The translations under genes and the position numbers were made by a program. 26,828 bases of DNA from Methanothrix sp. (GTDB lineage: Archaea > Halobacteriota > Methanosarcinia > Methanotrichales > Methanotrichaceae). The notes under the pieces were generated by a model. The model worked only from the letters and a program-made list of their open reading frames with translations, did no database searches and was not told the origin of the DNA. Positions 21,664 through 26,828 of the stretch are shown piece after piece. The first letter of the stretch is position 1; each line of letters starts with the position of its first letter. Location of the stretch: assembly GCA_011620785.1 (NCBI GenBank), contig WOYM01000015.1, positions 6,505 through 33,332 on the forward strand, read 5' to 3'.

Positions 21664-22773
21664 ATGGCAAGCGAAATGCAAAATTTGAATGTACTTCATC
21701 CCAGGCCGAGCTCAATTGTGGCCGCTTTATACACCCTGCGCGACCTGGGAGCTGATGTGGTCATATTGCACGGCCCGAGCGGATGCTGCTTCAAGCACGC
21801 CCGGCTTTTAGAGGAGGATGGGGTGAGAGTTCTGACCACAGCTTTAGATGAAGCGGGATTCGTCTTCGGGGGCCACAAGCCGCTGACCGCTCTTCTCAAG
21901 AAAGCGGTGGAGCTGTTCAATCCCCAGCTGATGGCCATATCCGGAACCTGCAGCAGCATGATCATCGGCGATGACCTGCATCAGGCAGTCTTAGAGGCAG
22001 ACCTCGATATACCGGTGCTCGAGGTGGAGGTTCATGCCGGATACAGGGATAACACCAAAGGGGTGATCATCACCCTGGAGGCGGCAAGGGATAAGGGGAT
22101 AATTGATGAGGCGGAGTTCGTTCGCCAGAAGACCCTGCTGGAGAAGGCGACTGAGGTGGAGAGGCTCCGGGGAGCGGCCAGCGCAGAGTACCTCGCTCCG
22201 GAGAGGGGCGACCTGAAGTATCAGGCGGCAGAAAGGCTTTTGGAGCTGATTCGGCAGGGGAAGCGCGGCCTGAACATCCTCAATGCCAAGAAGGAGACCG
22301 CCTATATGTTTGCGGATATTACGGCAGCCGTGGCTGAGGTGGCTGGAGAGCAGGTGGATACCCTGGCCAACCTAAACGATCAGCTCGGCCTGCCCAAGGT
22401 GAGGAGGGACGCTGTCAATGTCGCCAGCGATTTAGAAAAAAGAGGCGTCCAGTTCAGCATCATCGGCGGCCTGGATGAGTATCCAGTTACGGGGGACGTC
22501 ATCGCCCAGCGGGCCCAGGAAGGTGGCTACGACTTTGCCGTCGTGTCCGGTGTGCCCCATGCCCTGACCGCGTCCGCCCTCCAGGGCCTGGAGATCTTCT
22601 CCATAACCAATGGGCCTCGTCAGGTCAAGCCCCTGCGCGATCTGGGCCATCAGCATGTCATGGTGGAGATCGATTTGCATCCCAAGACCATGGGGGTGAC
22701 AAGCATAGTAGAATCGGAGTTTGGAGCCACCCTCCGGGCCATGAATAAGGCCCAGGCTAAACAGGATGGATAA
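21664..22773 (+). CDS. cfbD: Ni-sirohydrochlorin a,c-diamide reductive cyclase subunit CfbD
   Basis: A 369-residue NifD-like protein and partner of the NifH-like CfbC; together they carry out the six-electron reduction and cyclisation in F430 synthesis. It shows VLHPRPSSIVAALYTLRDLGAD (about 9-30), the first cysteine site ILHGPSGCCFKHARLL (about 33-48), and AISGTCSSMIIGDD (about 92-105) with a second Fe-S ligand cysteine. The C-terminal half has FSIIGGLDEYPVTGDVIAQRA. The start ATG 21664 has AGGTGAT 5 bases upstream. CfbC and the amidase CfbB are not in this window, so the pathway genes are split here. A bidirectional terminator hairpin follows. Confidence 0.93.
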   Translation: MASEMQNLNVLHPRPSSIVAALYTLRDLGADVVILHGPSGCCFKHARLLEEDGVRVLTTALDEAGFVFGGHKPLTALLKKAVELFNPQLMAISGTCSSMIIGDDLHQAVLEADLDIPVLEVEVHAGYRDNTKGVIITLEAARDKGIIDEAEFVRQKTLLEKATEVERLRGAASAEYLAPERGDLKYQAAERLLELIRQGKRGLNILNAKKETAYMFADITAAVAEVAGEQVDTLANLNDQLGLPKVRRDAVNVASDLEKRGVQFSIIGGLDEYPVTGDVIAQRAQEGGYDFAVVSGVPHALTASALQGLEIFSITNGPRQVKPLRDLGHQHVMVEIDLHPKTMGVTSIVESEFGATLRAMNKAQAKQDG

Positions 22774-22806
22774 AGAGATAACAGAGACAAAGCAAAGCTA
22801 GTTTAT

Positions 22807-22828
22807 GGCTGCTCTCGGCTGAGCAGCC
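22807..22828. terminator. Bidirectional terminator between cfbD and secE
   Basis: An 8-bp perfect hairpin GGCTGCTC-TCGGCT-GAGCAGCC followed on plus by TTTCCT. It lies 33 bases after the cfbD stop and 4 bases past the secE stop on the other strand, so it may serve both. Confidence 0.6.
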
Positions 22829-22832
22829 TTTC

Positions 22833-23123
22833 CTAAAACATCTTGGGAAGTTCTGTGAGCAATGCGTATATGACAAAGCCAATGGATCCAATGATGCCAA
22901 TGCCGGCCATGGATACCTTGGCGATCATGTTGAACTCTTCCCTGGTGGGCTTTCGAGCCAGCTTCAGGACGCGAATGTATTCGTTTATATTAGTGGAGGG
23001 CAAGGTGACGCCTAAATCCACATCGTCCAGGTCCAGCTTGCTCTTCAGGTCCAGCCTACTCTTGTGATCGGGCTTTTGCCTGGCAGAGCTCTTCTTCTCC
23101 GCTTCGATATTTCCCTCGCTCAT
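22833..23123 (-). CDS. secE: Protein translocase subunit SecE/Sec61-gamma
   Basis: A 96-residue single-span membrane protein. The N-terminal ~45 residues are a charged cytosolic extension (EAEKKSSARQKPDHKSRLDL). The conserved amphipathic helix YIRVLKLARKPTREEFNMIAK (about 50-70) precedes the membrane segment VSMAGIGIIGSIGFVIYALL (about 70-89). This is the archaeal Sec61-gamma layout, and the K-P-T-R-E-E-F core is diagnostic. It clamps SecY in the translocon. In many archaea secE is next to spt5/nusG; here it is next to the F430 genes and a GerW-like gene. Confidence 0.93.
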   Translation of the reverse strand: MSEGNIEAEKKSSARQKPDHKSRLDLKSKLDLDDVDLGVTLPSTNINEYIRVLKLARKPTREEFNMIAKVSMAGIGIIGSIGFVIYALLTELPKMF

Positions 23124-23163
23124 TCTCCAGAAGGAATGAATTGGAGTATAAAAAAGCTTTCGA

Positions 23164-23544
23164 TCAGCTCTCTTGGCTTGAGCCCTCTATCTCCACCCGG
23201 CTCTCCTTTTTGCGGGATATGTTCTCCACAAACCTGGGAATGGCCTCTACCAGGTGATCCGCCAGGGTGTCACGGCTCTCCTTCATCCTCTCTATTCTCA
23301 CACCATGCGGGTCGATGATCACCACTGCTATGGGCTTCATTCCCAGGCCACCCCCGCCTGCCCCTCCCGAGGGATCGGTCTCCTTTCCAGTCCCGGATCC
23401 AGCACCAAAGCCCATCCCTACGCTCATCAGGGGAACTATGGTCTTTCCCTCTACAGTGATGGGATCGCCAACCGCCATCCGGGGGGAGAGGGACTTTTGC
23501 ATCTCCGTGGTTATGGTCTTCAGAATATCGGTCAGTCCTTCCAT
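23164..23544 (-). CDS. GerW/YtfJ family protein
   Basis: A 126-residue protein matching the GerW (YtfJ) family: an N-terminal helix (MEGLTDILKTITTEMQKSL), GDPITVEGKTIVPLMSVGMGFGAGSG (about 26-51), a Gly-rich stretch (GGAGGGGLGMK, about 59-70), and IAVVIIDPHGVRIERM (about 72-87). Named after Bacillus spore germination, the family is common in non-sporulating archaea, where its role is unknown. ATG 23544 is preferred over a TTG at 23562 because GGAG and GAGG lie just before it. Its 5' end abuts the tail of a decayed panE gene. Confidence 0.88.
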   Translation of the reverse strand: MEGLTDILKTITTEMQKSLSPRMAVGDPITVEGKTIVPLMSVGMGFGAGSGTGKETDPSGGAGGGGLGMKPIAVVIIDPHGVRIERMKESRDTLADHLVEAIPRFVENISRKKESRVEIEGSSQES

Positions 23545-23558
23545 ATCCTCAGCTCCTC

Positions 23559-24241
23559 TCAAATATTGTAGCGGATGGATGAAAAAGCTTTCTTCTGTTC
23601 CAATAGAAAGCGGTAGTAATCATCAGCATCCTTGTAGGGAAGGGGGACCTTCAGGGCCTGGCAGACCAGATCTCCTCTTTTGAGACCACCCTTGTCGGGA
23701 TGCCGGAGAGCCGGAGGTCGTCCTTCAGGGTCTGCAATAGGGCCCGGTTCACGGGGCAGAAGGATTCGCCCAAGAGGACGTCGTCTGCGTTCACAGTCAC
23801 CTTTGCCAGTCCGGGAACTGGAATCTCTGCTCCGAAGATCACCCGCGCTCCCACCGTCCTTTTCTCGCCCACGATCCTGGCTATGGTCTCCCAGTTGCCC
23901 AGACCATTCTGGATGGAGACCATGATCCCGTCCTCCGCCAGCAATTCTGCTGCCTCTCGGGCGGCCGTTTCCGTGTCCTTGGATTTTACCGATAGGAGGA
24001 TGGTCGAATATCTCTTTTCTCGATTCAGGGGATCGGAAAGAATATCAATCTCCTCTGGAGGGACGAGGTGCTCGCCCCAGATGCCTGTGATCCTCAGGCC
24101 CTGCTCTTTGATGGCCAAAAGGTGAGATCCTCTGCCGGCAAAGGTCACAGGTCTATTGATCTTGTGCAGGAAGCCTCCCAGGACGCTTCCAATGGCTCCT
24201 GCGCCGTAAATGAGATAGGTGGGGCTCTGGCTCTCGTCCAT
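23559..24241 (-). pseudogene. Decayed 2-dehydropantoate 2-reductase (panE/apbA)
   Basis: The open frame 24241-23651 encodes 196 residues with a good NADP-binding domain: LIYGAGAIGSVLGGFL (about 10-25), LLSVKSKDT (about 81-89), IQNGLGNWETIA, and VSKEEIWSARP at the end. Functional ketopantoate reductases are about 300 residues, and the catalytic lysine (K176 in E. coli) lies just after the E-x-x-W position, where this frame stops. In another frame downstream, CQALKVPLPYKDADDYYRFL and a short tail to a stop at 23559 resemble a later part of the same family. This suggests an internal deletion with frameshift plus loss of the C-terminus. The reading frame itself has no earlier stop, so decay may be recent. 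An assembly error is the alternative. Confidence 0.7.
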
Positions 24242-24306
24242 TTGTGGATGCTTTGCGCGGACGATTTAAGAGGATTTCGAAATAAAAAATTCGGCAAAGA
24301 GAAACC

Positions 24307-24555
24307 TCAGCGGAACAAAGAGCTCAGGTTCACCTCTTGCCATGGCCGTTCTGCAGTCTTCATCCAGAGAATTCTGGTCTGGGGGACAAAGACAACCTGA
24401 TGATTGGTGGAGAAATTCATGCCACCCATAGTGTAATGTAGGAAAGTGGCTCCGCCATCCTCAATGAGAACATCCCGAATCTTCATCAATGAATCCGGCC
24501 TGGTAGACATGATGAGTTCTCTTGCCGCGGGAGTCACGCTTGATAAACCAGGCAT
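24307..24555 (-). CDS. Small protein of unknown function
   Basis: An 82-residue frame beginning MPGLSSVTPAARELIMSTRP, then KIRDVLIEDGGATFLHYTMG and VVFVPQTRILWMKTAERPW. It appears to be an alternating beta/alpha small domain with several Met and aromatic residues and no cysteine. I recognise no family. No strong ribosome site is visible at ATG 24555; an in-frame ATG at 24510 is possible. It lies 65 bases upstream of the panE remnant on the same strand. The frame is clean and the composition protein-like, so I think it is real. Confidence 0.5.
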   Translation of the reverse strand: MPGLSSVTPAARELIMSTRPDSLMKIRDVLIEDGGATFLHYTMGGMNFSTNHQVVFVPQTRILWMKTAERPWQEVNLSSLFR

Positions 24556-24634
24556 AAAAGGGCGGCGTGGAGTGGAATCCTGACTGCTTCCCTTTTAGGC
24601 GAAATTTTTCTACGACCATGCAAAAAGTTTAATT

Positions 24635-25483
24635 CTAGGCGTTCGCTACTTTTGGACTCTCATTTATTTCTGCAGAAGGTTCTTTGGGATTCAAGCCCAT
24701 ATACGTCTCAGCTAATCCTCTCAAAGCCTTGTATCCTTTTTCTGTGATCATGTAATCCCCTCTTTCATTACGCTGCAAGATCATACCACAATCCAACAAT
24801 TTCTGCAAATGGAAGAGCAAGTTACCGCCCCGAAGCCCCGTGAGGCTTGAAAGTGCTGAAAAAGTCTTTGTCTCGGATGAAAGAACTTTCATAATCTGTA
24901 TTCGCTGCTTATTGCTTAAAGGCTCAATCATCTCATCAACTATTCGTTCCTCGGATAGTGCGAGAATAATTTCGTTCGATTCACCTTTGTCCCTATATAT
25001 GTTAAGAGAATGCATAAGATCTACCTGTTTATCGAGAATTCTTGAGGTTTCTGAGAAACATCTGACGCATTGGTCATAGCGAGCATTCTCTCTTAGTCCT
25101 TTTAATTTCGATCTGGCCTTGCTAATAGATTCCTCAGATACTTTGCCATCTCTTATCTGTTCTATGTTTCTTTTTAATAAGTCACTGAATAACGATCTAC
25201 AGGCCTCCCTCATATGGCAGTTTTTCTCCATATTTCTTTCCAGTCCTTGCTCAATCTCATTTGTTGCATAACCTATGATAGCATTAGAGAAATCGCTTCT
25301 GCAACCTTTGAGGATGGATTCGAGATGTTGCTGATTTGACCGTTCAATAAATCTCTTTAAATCTTCATGCATTTCTGAAAGCTCTGATCGGATCGCAACA
25401 AGCTCGCTTTGCATATCATCTTTCATGAGATGATCTGGGATACGGATAGATAAAAAGGTTTCTATTTTATAATTCTTAGTCAT
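24635..25483 (-). CDS. Winged-helix transcriptional regulator with long helical N-terminal domain
   Basis: A 282-residue protein. Residues about 25-185 form a charged helical domain containing scattered cysteines (KGCRSDF; NCHMREACRSLF; YDQCVRCFSE), possibly a ligand- or redox-sensing region. Residues about 188-262 form an ArsR-like winged helix: EPLSNKQRIQIMKVLSSETKTF, then SALSSLTGLRGGNLLFHLQKLLDCGMI (recognition helix NLLFHLQKL) and the wing QRNERGDYMITEKGYKAL. It diverges from the MTH865-like gene, and a perfect palindrome lies just upstream of its ATG, suggesting autoregulation and control of the divergent genes. Base composition is visibly more AT-rich than the genes to the left. Confidence 0.8.
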   Translation of the reverse strand: MTKNYKIETFLSIRIPDHLMKDDMQSELVAIRSELSEMHEDLKRFIERSNQQHLESILKGCRSDFSNAIIGYATNEIEQGLERNMEKNCHMREACRSLFSDLLKRNIEQIRDGKVSEESISKARSKLKGLRENARYDQCVRCFSETSRILDKQVDLMHSLNIYRDKGESNEIILALSEERIVDEMIEPLSNKQRIQIMKVLSSETKTFSALSSLTGLRGGNLLFHLQKLLDCGMILQRNERGDYMITEKGYKALRGLAETYMGLNPKEPSAEINESPKVANA

Positions 25484-25496
25484 TTTGATGCACTAG

Positions 25497-25513
25497 AATG
25501 CACCAGGTGCATT
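25497..25513. promoter_or_regulatory. Palindromic operator AATGCACC-A-GGTGCATT
   Basis: An 8-bp perfect inverted repeat around one central A, 14 bases upstream of the regulator ATG (25483) and about 15 bases from the TATA box of the divergent gene. An additional half-site TGCAC lies at 25490-25494. It is probably the binding site of the winged-helix protein encoded alongside. Confidence 0.6.
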
Positions 25514-25527
25514 TTTGTGAAGCTAAA

Positions 25528-25543
25528 GTATATATTCATATAC
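25528..25543 (+). promoter_or_regulatory. TATA box of the MTH865-like gene
   Basis: GTATATATTCATATAC, itself a near-palindrome. On plus it predicts a start near 25558, leaving a short leader that contains the AAGGTGA ribosome site before ATG 25572. Confidence 0.5.
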
Positions 25544-25571
25544 ATGCAGAAAGTATTGAAGGTGAAATACT

Positions 25572-25811
25572 ATGAATGTAAAAGACGAGATACATGCCCA
25601 GATAGAAGGCGCGCTTAAGAATGCAAAGTTTCCAATCAACACGCCCGAAGAGCTTTTAGCAGCGATGCCTCAGGGAGCAGCTACAAAGTGCAAGGCAGGA
25701 GATGTCGAGCTTACAGCAGGGGATGCTGGAAAAGTCTTGGAGGCCACTGACTTTCCATTTAAAAGTGCTAAACAGGTTGCAGATGTTATAGTCCAAAGAG
25801 CAGGGCTATAA
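25572..25811 (+). CDS. MTH865-like family protein
   Basis: A 79-residue protein matching the MTH865 family (structure known from Methanothermobacter, function not). It begins VKDEIHAQIEGALKNAKFPI and shows INTPEELLAAMPQGAATKCKAGDVELTAGDAG (about 22-53) and KVLEATDFPFKSAKQVADVIVQRAGL, the family's EF-hand-like helical arrangement. AAGGTGA lies 7 bases before the ATG. It is followed 37 bases later by a flavin-type protein gene, and both lie downstream of the palindromic operator, so they may form one regulated unit. Confidence 0.88.
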   Translation: MNVKDEIHAQIEGALKNAKFPINTPEELLAAMPQGAATKCKAGDVELTAGDAGKVLEATDFPFKSAKQVADVIVQRAGL

Positions 25812-25848
25812 TTTGTTTTCTTTTTAATCATTGAACGGAGGAAATAAT

Positions 25849-26253
25849 ATGGTGAATATGCCGAAAGATGTCAGGGAGACACTTGAAAAGCAAAAGCCCA
25901 TTCCAATAGCCACAGCAAATAAAGCAGGCGTGCCGAACGTTGTCTTTGTTGGGCTTTTGAAGATACTCGATGATGAGACATTGATGTTGGCGGACAACTT
26001 CTTTAATAAGACCGCGGCTAACCTGGAAGAGAATCCAAAGATTTCGATACTCTGCTACGATCCCCAAACCAGTAAATCCTTCCAGATCAAGGGAAGCGCA
26101 AAGGTCCACAAAGAAGGCCAGGTTTATGAGGATATGAGAAATTTTGTGCATGGCATCAACGACAAACTACCCGCAAAAGCAGCAGTTATAGTGCAGATCG
26201 AGGAGATATACAACGCCCTGTATGGACCAGGAGCAGGTGCGAAAATAGCTTAA
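25849..26253 (+). CDS. Pyridoxamine 5'-phosphate oxidase-like flavin-binding protein
   Basis: A 134-residue split-barrel protein of the PNPOx-like family: KPIPIATANKAGVPNVVFVGLLKILDDETLMLAD (about 17-50), NFFNKTAANLEENPKISILCYDPQTSKSFQIKGSAKVHKEG (about 51-91), and IVQIEEIYNALYGPGAGAKIA. FMN or F420 is the expected cofactor; the substrate is unknown. ATG 25849 has a perfect GGAGG 7 bases upstream; the open frame upstream to 25831 is leader. Similar small flavoproteins often accompany redox or stress genes in methanogens. Confidence 0.85.
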   Translation: MVNMPKDVRETLEKQKPIPIATANKAGVPNVVFVGLLKILDDETLMLADNFFNKTAANLEENPKISILCYDPQTSKSFQIKGSAKVHKEGQVYEDMRNFVHGINDKLPAKAAVIVQIEEIYNALYGPGAGAKIA

Positions 26254-26387
26254 GTATAGATGTCGAGAGTTATGAGTTCGCAACCTTGAATCGTTGGCAA
26301 AAAGAAATATCAAAATTGGAGCTTGGGACTTTCAAGAACTCCCTATTATTTTCAGTGAGCATAATTTCTGTAAATCGAGGCATCACT

Positions 26388-26828
26388 ATGTCAGAGCACA
26401 TTATAGAAATGGCCAAAGCCCTGGTGAAAGTGAAGGACGGGATGATCGAAGTACTGACCAAACCCACAATCCGCCATTGTCCATTAAGGAACGACTTGTA
26501 TGGCTTCGAGGAAGAAAACCACAAGACCGTAGAAAAGGTCTTGAGAAGGCATATCGAAGAATTCGGGATGTACGGTCCCAATCGTGTACTGGAGAGCGAT
26601 CAGAAGCCAGTGAGCTTCGGAGCTTCGGAAATCATAATGGATGCCATGACAGAGGATCTTGTGGATGCCGCAGTAGTTGTCTGTGAAGGTGCAGGAACGG
26701 TGATAATCACAAGACCAGAAGTGCTTCAGGCCGTGGGGGCACACATGACAGGTCTTATAAGCACCGAGCCTATTAAAGAGATACAGGATGGTTTGAAACA
26801 GAAAGGTTGCTTGCTTCTTGATAAGCAA
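26388..26828 (+). CDS. Methanogenesis marker protein 8 (DUF2099), 5' part
   Basis: The frame starts at ATG 26388 and is still open at the window edge after 147 codons, so it is partial. It begins MSEHIIEMAKALVKVKDGMI, with IRHCPLRNDLYGF (about 29-41), FGMYGPNRVL, VSFGASEIIMDAMTEDLVDAAVVVCEGAGTVIITRPEVLQAVGAHMTGLISTEPI (about 80-130), and the conserved GAGTV-I-T-PE pattern of DUF2099. Marker 8 proteins occur in essentially all methanogens and are linked by distribution to methyl-coenzyme M reductase or its cofactor chemistry; the biochemical role is not firmly known. GAGG lies 7 bases before the ATG. The preceding 130 bases hold no other gene I can support. Confidence 0.9.
   Translation, partial: MSEHIIEMAKALVKVKDGMIEVLTKPTIRHCPLRNDLYGFEEENHKTVEKVLRRHIEEFGMYGPNRVLESDQKPVSFGASEIIMDAMTEDLVDAAVVVCEGAGTVIITRPEVLQAVGAHMTGLISTEPIKEIQDGLKQKGCLLLDKQ

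Noticed and set aside
26294..26828. Frames on both strands at the right edge
   Set aside because: They overlap the DUF2099 gene, which is well supported and simply runs off the window.
1..26828. CRISPR array, insertion sequence, prophage or toxin-antitoxin/defence genes
   Set aside because: No regularly spaced repeats, transposase, integrase or terminal inverted repeats were seen; gene content is housekeeping and methanogenesis-related.

Overview
The window is chromosomal DNA of a methanogenic archaeon. Three sets of genes show this: coenzyme F430 biosynthesis (cfbA, cfbE, cfbD), a coenzyme B gene pair (homoaconitase small subunit and an isocitrate-dehydrogenase-family enzyme), and a methanogenesis marker 8 (DUF2099) gene at the right edge. 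Archaeal markers are everywhere else: TiaS, KEOPS Cgi121, GGGP synthase, eL40, SecE/Sec61-gamma, MptE, archaeal SRP RNA, TATA boxes about 26 bp upstream of starts, and GGTGA-type ribosome sites. The archaeal phosphoribulokinase, Isf/AfpA-type flavoproteins and moderately GC-rich coding DNA suggest class II methanogens, perhaps Methanotrichaceae (Methanothrix-like). That family placement is inference.

Left part (1-5,700): a HAD hydrolase, the SRP 7S RNA (minus strand), a small winged-helix protein, phosphoribulokinase, a Cro/C1-type regulator divergent from tiaS, and Mn-dependent pyrophosphatase. Middle left (5,700-10,980): a possible Cys-rich small protein coupled to thymidylate kinase, MptE, an unrecognised exported protein with a problematic start codon, a coiled-coil protein behind a hairpin-rich leader, Cgi121 and a small acidic protein. 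Centre (10,980-15,780): a minus-strand group eL40 - GGGP synthase - M24 peptidase - methionine aminopeptidase, then a serine tRNA gene interrupted in the D-arm and the T-loop, back to back with malic enzyme. Right centre (15,780-22,830): hacB - unknown Cys-rich protein - aksF/leuB on the minus strand, then a small protein with an Isf flavoprotein and an AfpA-type flavoprotein, then cfbA-cfbE-cfbD. Right end (22,830-26,828): SecE, a GerW/YtfJ protein, a decayed panE, and a visibly AT-richer cassette of an HTH regulator with a palindromic operator, an MTH865-like protein, a PNPOx-like flavin protein, and the start of the marker 8 gene.

The most unusual item is the tRNA-Ser(CGA) gene at 14036-14186. 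It reads as a normal 87-nt class II tRNA once a ~33-nt D-arm insert and a ~31-nt T-loop insert are removed, and both inserts can fold into bulge-helix-bulge motifs. Other items worth attention are the panE pseudogene missing its catalytic-lysine segment, the unknown partner in the coenzyme B cluster, the structured leader at 8553-8733, and the palindrome in front of the AT-rich cassette. No CRISPR array, insertion sequence, prophage or obvious defence system was seen.
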